A DNA stretch of 64,000 nt from Pseudoselenomonas ruminantium (GTDB lineage Bacteria > Bacillota > Negativicutes > Selenomonadales > Selenomonadaceae). The position numbers were made by a program, and so were the translations under genes. The stretch is taken from assembly GCA_902781305.1 (NCBI GenBank), contig CACZIV010000005.1:30100-94099 (forward strand), in the 5' to 3' direction. Shown one piece after another: positions 26,654-34,100 of the stretch. Within the stretch, counting starts at the first letter, position 1, and each line of letters opens with the position of its first letter. The notes under the pieces are model-generated. The model did not search any database, had not been told where the DNA came from, and saw nothing but the letters and a program-made list of their open reading frames with translations.

Positions 26654-27422
26654 AGGAAACAAGGATAAACTCTATGCCTGGGGCCTTTCAGCAGGTGTGC
26701 ATGTTTTATTGTTCGCGCTGGTTGCCTTGACTGGCCTGTTTGCACAGGTGTTTGCTGAACCGGAAAAGACATTGGATGTAACCTTATACGATGTTGAACA
26801 GGCAGAAGAGGGCGGAGCATCAGCAGGAGATACAGGCGGTGCAGGAGGAGAAGCTGCTGTCGAGGAGATAACTTTTTCCAACAACACAGCGGCACCAGAG
26901 ATTTCGGAAACCTATACGCGTCAGCCAGAAACACAGCAGATTTACAAGACGTCAAAACAGCAGGATAACGCAGAGAAGGGCGAAAATGCTGCGATACATG
27001 ATAAAACAAACGGCAAAGGTCAAGGCAATGCATCTATGGGAGAAGGTGTGGCTAACAGCGGCAGCGGTGGAACAGGCAATGGCCAAGGCGGAGAAGCAGG
27101 TGCAGGTCAAGGCAGCAGCTCCAGGGATGGCGCTGCTGCCCAGCGACCAAAGACGCCACCCCGCCTGCTGGCAGGGGCAAATCCGGCTTATCCGGAGGAT
27201 TTGCGTCGTCAGGGCATAGAGGGGGCAGTACGTGTTCGTGTCGTTGTGGGCAAAGACGGCAGCGTGGAAACCGCAAATGTGGCGGCGTCCTCCGGCTATC
27301 CTTCGATGGATGATGCGGCAGTAGCGGCCGCTCATCGCTATCGTTTTTCTCCAGCGCTCAATGTGTATGAAGAACCGGTAAGATGCGCAGTGAGTCAGAC
27401 TGTGCAATTTCGGCTGCAATAA
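26646..27422 (+). CDS. tonB: TonB-family energy transducer
   Basis: 258-residue periplasm-spanning protein. After a short cytoplasmic start (MIRGNKDKLYAW) comes one membrane helix (GVHVLLFALVALTGLFAQVF), a long low-complexity linker rich in Gly, Glu, Gln and Ala (no classic Pro-Lys repeats), and a C-terminal TonB domain from about residue 170 (PAYPEDLRRQGIEGAVRVRVVVGKDGSV, SSGYPSMDDAAVAAAHRYRFSPA). It contacts the TonB box of the receptor. Dedicated to this cassette by position. The ATG is inside exbD's last codons. Confidence 0.93.
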   Translation: MIRGNKDKLYAWGLSAGVHVLLFALVALTGLFAQVFAEPEKTLDVTLYDVEQAEEGGASAGDTGGAGGEAAVEEITFSNNTAAPEISETYTRQPETQQIYKTSKQQDNAEKGENAAIHDKTNGKGQGNASMGEGVANSGSGGTGNGQGGEAGAGQGSSSRDGAAAQRPKTPPRLLAGANPAYPEDLRRQGIEGAVRVRVVVGKDGSVETANVAASSGYPSMDDAAVAAAHRYRFSPALNVYEEPVRCAVSQTVQFRLQ

Positions 27423-27437
27423 AATATTGGCCAAGTT

Positions 27438-27472
27438 GAACAGCATGGAGTCATTTCCATGCTGTTCTTGTA
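27438..27472 (+). terminator. Probable terminator after tonB
   Basis: GAACAGCATGGA (27438-27449) pairs with TCCATGCTGTTC (27456-27467) around a 6-base loop. The following T-tract is weak (TTGTATTTG). Confidence 0.6.
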
Positions 27473-27473
27473 T

Positions 27474-27501
27474 TTGCAGGGAAACATATTTATGGTAGAA
27501 T
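27474..27501 (+). promoter_or_regulatory. Possible promoter of rlmD
   Basis: TTGCAG (27474-27479), a 16-base spacer and TAGAAT (27496-27501), located about 45 bases upstream of the start. Both boxes deviate by one or two bases from consensus. Confidence 0.4.
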
Positions 27502-27546
27502 AGTAAATATTTGTTCTGTGTTTTATAGGTAAGGAAGGAAATAAAA

Positions 27547-28914
27547 GTGAGCAAAAAAGTTCCCGTCGAAAAAGGAAAAGCTTATGAAATCGTAATCAAC
27601 ACGCTGGGCACTAGCGGTGAAGGTGTAGGCCGCTATGATGAGTTTACGGTCTTCGTGCCCTACGCCCTGCCGGGGGAAACGGTGGAAGCGGTCATTGATG
27701 AGGTCAAAAAGACCTATGCCAAGGGTCATGTCAAAAAAATCATCAAGCAAAGTGCGGACCGGGTGGAGCCGGTTTGCGGCATCTACGATAAATGCGGCGG
27801 CTGTCAGCTGCAGCATTTGGACTATATGGCGCAATTAAATGCCAAGCGTCAACAAGTCATTGATGCGGTTATGCGTATTGGCAAACAGCCGGATTTGCAT
27901 GTTGAACCCACCATTGGGGCCGCTACGCCTTGGAATTACCGCAATAAGATGCAGTTCCCCATCGGCCGTGACAAGGGCAAGACCATCATCGGCTGCTTTG
28001 CCCAGGGGAGCCATGCCATCATTGACACCACGGACTGCCATATCCAAAAGGAGGGCAACAACGAAGTGGTCAATGCCGTGCGGGAAATCGTCACCAAACT
28101 CAATATTCCCGTCTATAACGAGGACAAGCATACCGGCGTACTGCGTCATGTGGTAGGACGCGTGGGCAAGAATGGTGACATCATGGTGGTTATCGTCACC
28201 GCCACCAAGACCATGCCCAAAGAAAAAGAATTTGTCAAAATGTTGCGGGCAAGACTTCCCAAGGTGGTCAGCGTTCACCAGAATATCCAGACCTACCATA
28301 ACAACGTCATTATGGGCCGCGACACGAAACTCCTCTGGGGGCGTCCGACAATTCAGGACAGCATTGGCCGCCTGAACTTCCATATTTCTCCGCGTTCCTT
28401 CTTCCAGGTCAATACGAGTCAGGCAGAAGTTCTCTATAACAAGGCGCTGGAATATGCGAACCTGAGCGGTCAGGAAACGGTTATTGATGCTTATTGCGGT
28501 ACGGGTACGATTACCCTGTTCCTCGCGCAGAAAGCCCATAGTGTTATCGGCATCGAAATCGTGAAGCCGGCGATTCTTGACGCGCAGAAAAATGCCCGCG
28601 ATAACAACGTGCGCAATGCCGAATTTATCGTCGGTGATGCCACCAAGGTTATGCCGCGCCTCTATAAGCAGGGCGTCCGGGCAGATGTAGTGGTCGTAGA
28701 CCCGCCAAGAGCAGGATGCACGCCGACAGTTCTGGAAACCTTTGCCAACATGCAGCCGGAAAGAATCGTCTATGTATCCTGCAATCCGGCAAGTCTGGCC
28801 AGAGATATTGCCATCCTTGACGAACTGGGCTACAAGGCTGTAAAAGTACAGCCTGTGGATATGTTCCCGTGTACTTCACATGTGGAAGTTTGCACGTTGC
28901 TTGTCAGAAAGTGA
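27547..28914 (+). CDS. rlmD: 23S rRNA (uracil-C5)-methyltransferase, RlmD/RumA family
   Basis: 455-residue SAM-dependent enzyme that makes 5-methyluridine in 23S rRNA (or a paralogue acting on another RNA site). An N-terminal TRAM domain (VNTLGTSGEGVGRYDEFTVFVPYALPGE-like, residues about 10-65) is followed by an Fe-S type cluster motif (CGIYDKCGGCQLQHL), the methyltransferase fold (VIDAYCGTGTITLFLA, GIEIVKPAILDA) and the catalytic PPRAGC and YVSCNPASLARD motifs. The start is GTG 27547 behind AAGGAAGG. Several RumA paralogues per genome are common in Bacillota, so the target base is uncertain. Confidence 0.9.
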   Translation: MSKKVPVEKGKAYEIVINTLGTSGEGVGRYDEFTVFVPYALPGETVEAVIDEVKKTYAKGHVKKIIKQSADRVEPVCGIYDKCGGCQLQHLDYMAQLNAKRQQVIDAVMRIGKQPDLHVEPTIGAATPWNYRNKMQFPIGRDKGKTIIGCFAQGSHAIIDTTDCHIQKEGNNEVVNAVREIVTKLNIPVYNEDKHTGVLRHVVGRVGKNGDIMVVIVTATKTMPKEKEFVKMLRARLPKVVSVHQNIQTYHNNVIMGRDTKLLWGRPTIQDSIGRLNFHISPRSFFQVNTSQAEVLYNKALEYANLSGQETVIDAYCGTGTITLFLAQKAHSVIGIEIVKPAILDAQKNARDNNVRNAEFIVGDATKVMPRLYKQGVRADVVVVDPPRAGCTPTVLETFANMQPERIVYVSCNPASLARDIAILDELGYKAVKVQPVDMFPCTSHVEVCTLLVRK

Positions 28915-29001
28915 TATGTTTCGGGCGGGCCTCCACGCATGTTGAGACGGTAGTATTGATGACACGAAAAAAATAACAAGAGGTTCAGAGAAGCCAGATA
29001 T

Positions 29002-29056
29002 AGAGGGGGTTCGAGATTTCACTCCTAAGAAGTGATTTCCCGGAACCCTCTTTTTT
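29002..29056 (+). terminator. Terminator-like hairpin downstream of rlmD
   Basis: AGAGGG...TTC...TTCACT pairs imperfectly with AGTGA...GGAACCCTCT and ends in TTTTTT at 29051-29056. It lies about 90 bases past the rlmD stop. Confidence 0.65.
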
Positions 29057-29225
29057 ACTGGTATGGCAATAGTTCTGACCACTGGAAAAAGGTGAGGGTT
29101 GTAACCGACAACTACTTTTTTGAGGGTTGGGACTACAGGACGGAGTGGAAAGTGGCGGAGAAAGGCTGAACGTTTTCCAAAGATAACCCTCCTTCTGTTT
29201 TGTAATATTTTGAAACCGCAGGCGA

Positions 29226-29268
29226 AAGAAAAAGGGGCTGTTGCACCAAATTAGTGCAACGCCCCTTT
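29226..29268 (-). terminator. Terminator of the minus-strand LuxR-type gene
   Basis: On the minus strand GGGGCGTTGCAC pairs with GTGCAACAGCCCC (one bulge), followed by TTTTTCTTT. It starts about 23 bases after the stop of the regulator gene. Confidence 0.8.
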
Positions 29269-29290
29269 AGTCTGTTGTTCCCTTTGTAAT

Positions 29291-30751
29291 TTATTTTCCC
29301 TGCTTTTCGTACAGCAGCAGGAGCAATTCCTTTTGCGAAGTGGCGCCGGTCTTGCGCAGCAGCTTGGTGATGTGAAACTTGACAGTTCGCTGGCTGATGA
29401 AAAGTGCTTCGCTGATTTCAGCAATGCTTTGGCCAGAAAGAATGCAATCCAGCACCTCGGTTTCTCGCTGGGTCAGCCCATAGCGGGCGCAGTAATCCGG
29501 GGCGGGGAGAGAGGTTGTTACCTCCGCTGCGGCAGAATCCGCTGCGGAGGTAACAAGGGTAAAACGCAGGGCACTGCTGTAAAAAACAATGACCAGGCAT
29601 CCGACAATGGCTAATACATACAGCAACGTAAAGAACAGTTTGTCCGCATCCAGTATAAAAGCACCGAAAACAGTGGCCACGCTGACGGTAAACATCTGCA
29701 AGGAACGACCGGTTACGGCCCAGGGCTTCAGCGATGGCCGGTGGGCGGCGAGGTCTACAAAGGCCAGAATGATGAACAGGGTAAAGAAACCATTCATGAA
29801 ATCGCCAAAATAATGAAGTGGATAATACAAAACCTGTTCTTGTCCGACCCAGATATCCAAAATGTCTTGTGCTTTGGCAAACAGTGCGGCCAAGGGCAAA
29901 TACAGCCGGTGGCGGTCGGCAAAATAACCGGCTGCGATGGAACCTGCACAATAGGACAGGCGGGAGAATCCGAATAAATCATTAAAATCGTGATAAGCGT
30001 CCATATACAGGTCCCCAATGCCATGGAGCAGGGAAAGCAGGACGACAATCAAAAGCGTCATGGGTACGGACCAGCGGAAAACGGATATATCGACACGGGG
30101 AGGTGTTTGTTCCGCAGGTTGTTCAGCCGCTGACGTTTTCATCGGAGAAAGTTGTTCCAGGTATTTGGGCAATAGCATTGCCAGACCGCCCATGCACAGC
30201 ACCGAGGCAGTCAGGAAGCCAGTCAACGAGGCGTCCAGAACAGCATGGCAACCTGACTGCAACAGCAGGGAAAAGGCGGTCGAAAAACCGAAGAAGCGAC
30301 CGGTCACGTCCGGCGCCACGTGCAGGGAAACCAAATGGAAAATCAGCGCAAACACGCCCCCCGAAAGTGCTATAAAGAAGGCAAGCAGCAACAGGCGAGG
30401 GCCGGCTTCCACGAAGGGGAACGCCGCTACGGAAAGCATGATCGTCGCCAACACCGGAAGCAGATACCGTTGCCAGCATAGAGGCCGGAGCCCGTAGCAC
30501 ACGGTGCCGGAGAAAACCGCCAGCATCATGCAAAGATCCGGTAACATTTCCGTACCGGGGATAATGGAAGAGAAAAAGGTTTGTGGCCAGTCGATGCCGG
30601 CAAAATGGAGCGCCATGTACACCGTGGTGGCCCAGAAAAAATACAACGCATTGGCCACGAACAGGGACACGGTGCATCTATCTGCGCCGACAGTTTTTGG
30701 TAAGATAATGGAACGCGATATCGGCGATAAAGATGTAGGAGTCACGTTCAT
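29291..30751 (-). CDS. 12-TM membrane-anchored LuxR-family regulator
   Basis: 486 residues. Roughly residues 25-410 are a run of about 12 hydrophobic segments in two halves split by a polar loop (near MKTSAAEQPAEQTPPRVDI), MFS-like in layout. Residues about 420-485 are a LuxR-type helix-turn-helix (YGLTQRETEVLDCILSGQSIAE.. then FISQRTVKFHITKLLRKTG). Such membrane LuxR proteins are poorly studied; the membrane part presumably senses a signal or solute. ATG 30751 has AAAAGGA at good spacing; the preceding TTG is not needed. It is divergent from the autotransporter gene, which is its likely target (inference). Confidence 0.87.
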   Translation of the reverse strand: MNVTPTSLSPISRSIILPKTVGADRCTVSLFVANALYFFWATTVYMALHFAGIDWPQTFFSSIIPGTEMLPDLCMMLAVFSGTVCYGLRPLCWQRYLLPVLATIMLSVAAFPFVEAGPRLLLLAFFIALSGGVFALIFHLVSLHVAPDVTGRFFGFSTAFSLLLQSGCHAVLDASLTGFLTASVLCMGGLAMLLPKYLEQLSPMKTSAAEQPAEQTPPRVDISVFRWSVPMTLLIVVLLSLLHGIGDLYMDAYHDFNDLFGFSRLSYCAGSIAAGYFADRHRLYLPLAALFAKAQDILDIWVGQEQVLYYPLHYFGDFMNGFFTLFIILAFVDLAAHRPSLKPWAVTGRSLQMFTVSVATVFGAFILDADKLFFTLLYVLAIVGCLVIVFYSSALRFTLVTSAADSAAAEVTTSLPAPDYCARYGLTQRETEVLDCILSGQSIAEISEALFISQRTVKFHITKLLRKTGATSQKELLLLLYEKQGK

Positions 30752-31194
30752 CAAATCCTTTTCTATTTAAATTGGTAATCAACAAATTGGCAATCAAAAT
30801 GAAAAAATAAAATGCAAATAATTTCTTGTTAAGGATAACAATTTCACATGAATATTATAAGCCATAAATCTTGTATTAGCAATAAAAAAACACCGATTAG
30901 CGGATATAATTGCAATACTGTACGCGGGTACAGGTCGTTTTTACCGTTTTCCCCCTGCTTACAAGGCAAAACTGTACGAAAGGGCAAAAGGAAATATTCC
31001 TGTCGTCATTGAATAGCCGAGGTATATCCTCATAGAGAGATTAGAATATAGAGCAAAGGGGGGAACTATTACGCTTACAAGTGAACAGTGGCATGAGTTG
31101 TAGGATACATGTTTTATAAGATCGGGGATTAGAGAATGAACAATAGTTGGGAAACGAAAAAGAAGACAGCGGATCCCGAAGGAGGCGTGGAAAC
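30752..31194. promoter_or_regulatory. Divergent regulatory region, regulator/autotransporter (443 bases)
   Basis: Very A+T-rich, no gene found. It contains a perfect inverted repeat CTGTAC-GCGG-GTACAG (30918-30933), a further CTGTAC half site (30972-30977) and a TATAAT (30905-30910) without a good -35. The palindrome has the size and symmetry of LuxR-type operators. The autotransporter ribosome site (GAAGGAGG) is at the right end. Confidence 0.6.
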
Positions 31195-34100
31195 ATGAAT
31201 AAAATTTACAAAGTTGTGTGGAGCAAAGTGAAACATTGTTACGTGGTGACCAGCGAACTGGCAAAACGGAATAGCAAAGGCTGCGGAGTCCGTTCATTGC
31301 GTATGGCTGCGGTGTCCATGGGTATGGCGGCTGCGTTGATTGGCGGCATTGGTGGATCCGTGGCGGAAGCGGCAGAAGGTGGACGAGTGGAGGAAGGTGG
31401 ATCGGGAACCTTTCCTGCAGAGAACGGAAGGTATTATTCTGCAGAAAATTTGTACTGGAATCCGTCTACAAAAAGTGTCACGGTAACGGCGTCTTCCATT
31501 GGCAGTGACGGGAACTCTGTTTCTACTAAAATTGACGGTAAGCGATATATTATCGGTAATGTCGTTTACCAAAGTAGTACGACCAATGTGTTGGTTGATG
31601 CTGAAACAGCAAAATTTAAATTTGAGGGTGGTACGTTAAAACGTTATTACACTAATCCCGGTATGATTGCACAGAAGTATCAGCAACACATTGAAGGTTA
31701 TTCCGATGGCAATAAAGACGTGTCAGGGTATTCTGTTACTGTGGACATGGGAAGCAGCGGCAGTGAGTCTAAAGATGAGGTATACGGCGGTTATTCGCAA
31801 TTCGGAAAAGCAAGTGATAACAGTGTAACGGTAAAAAGCGGTCTGTTGAATAGGGTCTATGGCGGTTATTCCTTTTCTGGCGCCGCGATCGGTAACTCTG
31901 TGACCATGACTGGTGGCACGGTACGTGAAAACGTAATCGGCGGAGAGTCTTATAGCGGTTCTGCAGATGCAGAGGGCAATGAGGTTACTATCAGTGGAGG
32001 GACTGTCAATGCTTTTGTAGTGGGCGCATTTGTCTATACTAGTACTGGCAACGCTGAAAATAACAAGGTTGCTGTAAGCGGTACGACTCTTGTGTATAAA
32101 GATGTGATTGGAGCCGAGGTCGATGGCGGCGGAAATGCTATCGGTAACAGCGTAACCATAGATGGCGGTACCGTTAAGAAGTCAGGTGCGGGTGGTTTTA
32201 CAATTGGCAAAGCAGTTAACGCAGGATCTGTGGAAGAAAATGATATCACCATGAAAGGTGGCAGCGTCAACAATAATTTGTACGGTGGATGTTCCCATGG
32301 CTATTCTTATGATGGCGGCGAATACTATAATAGCGGCGCCGTAACTGACAATACGGTGACCATCAGCGGCGGCAGTGTCGGTACTAACGTAATCGGCGGA
32401 GAGTCTTACAGTAATTCTGCTGCGAGCGGTGATGCCAACAATAATACAGTCACAGTCACCATTGAAACGGGTGAGACAACCATTGGCAATGATGTTATCG
32501 GAGGACTATCGAAAAGTGAGACGGGTGTAACAGGCAATGCGAACAGCAATGTGGTGACCATCAGCGGCGGTATGATTTCTGGTGGGGTATACGGTGGTAA
32601 AAGCTTTACAGTTTTAACTTCGGGAAAAGCAAAAAATGCAAACAACAATGAGGTAACTGTCAGTGGTGGCACGATAAATGGAGGAATATACGGCGGTTAT
32701 GGGTATAGTGCTGCTACAGGTAACACTGTCAAGATTAAAGACGGCACCATTGGCAAAAGCGGTAGCGACGTAGGTTTCTTGGTATTTGGCGGTGATGCCA
32801 AAGCTGGTGATTCCAACCAAAATAACGTCATCATTACCGGCGGCACGGTACATGGTTACGTGGTCGGCGGCTATGCCTATTTTGATGCGGTCGGGAACAC
32901 CGTTACCCTGAGTAATTGCACGATTAACGGCAGTGTCTACGGCAGCTATACGATAGATGGTGAAACGAAGAACAATACGGTGAACCTGACGGGCAAGGTA
33001 TCCGGATTGGACGGCAAGTATAGCGTTGTATCTGGTGGTGACTATGCGCGCACCGGCAATGAATTGCACATCGGCGGCACGAAGGATGGTTCGATTACCG
33101 GTGCATGGCAGGGCATGACCGGCGATGTCGTTACGAACAAAATTAGTACGGTGAGGGATTTTGAATCAATTGTGTATCATAACGTGAAATGGGATGACAA
33201 AGTGCCGGCGCTGGAAGTAAACACGTTGTATGATGTTGGTGCCATAGACATTACGAAACTGGAATTTACAGGAAGCGCTTCCAGCGGGACCATGTCGTTG
33301 CTCAAAGCGACAGGGGAAGACGCTGATTTGAGCACAATCAAGCTGAACTATCAGGGCGGCCAGGGTAAAGAAATTACCACAGACGGCGTAGTAATCAGCG
33401 GCGGCACGCCCACGACGGAAAAAGATGGCGTGAACGGCGTAAAGCTGACTTCAACTTCCAGCAATAAGGTGCTGCTGGCATCGGACAAAAAGGCAATCAA
33501 TTATTCCAAAGGCGCGACCCTTGTGAGTAGGATTACGTTTGGTGAGTTTGATAAAGCGAAAGAGACACGGAACCTGACCGGTGTAAGCTTTGCAGGAACG
33601 AACACAGTAGACGCAGATGGTTTGTCGTTTAAGGCAACCAGTGACGCATTGAAGATGAATGATTCCATCACCCTGCTTAACAATGCAACGGGTATAACCA
33701 CAACAGTGGACAACCCTACGGGCAAGAAGATTGCCATTAACTATGCGGAGCAGGGTATTGTCTTTGACGCATTGGCAACGGGTGACGTGACTTCCACCGG
33801 CACGGCGGTAAATTATACGGTGGGTTCTGTAACCGTAAAAAACATTGATGTGTCGAAGTGGAAAGGTTCACCTGCTACCGTAACAGAAAGCTGGGACACG
33901 AAAAACGCGGAGGTGAAAACAAATGGCATTTCTGTTACCGGCATGAATCCCGGTGATGCCAAACCCATTCTAACGGCGGCCAGCGGCTCTGATTTTTCCA
34001 ATGTGACGCTGGACTCTGGCGCCTGGCAAGAGGGCGGCGCTATTACCAATAAGGCTGAGAACGGTGTTGAAATTGCTGGTACTACCACCGGCGGTGGTGT

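Larger units (their letters stand above)
28915..29290. other. Intergenic region with several hairpins (376 bases)
   Basis: No gene found. It holds an imperfect terminator-like hairpin (29002-29056), a short GTTGT-AACCG-ACAAC hairpin followed by TACTTTTTT (about 29098-29119), and the terminator of the minus-strand luxR-type gene at the right edge. Neither a T-box nor a known riboswitch core was recognised. The middle may be non-coding RNA or debris. Confidence 0.6.

Noticed and set aside
28915-29225. Possible riboswitch or T-box leader
   Set aside because: No conserved core seen, and it lies downstream, not upstream, of both neighbouring genes.
30833-30848. GGATAACAATTTCACA, identical to part of the E. 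coli lac operator region used in cloning vectors
   Set aside because: Only 16 bases match; flanks on both sides are unrelated to lac or vector sequence, so it is taken as coincidence in A+T-rich DNA.
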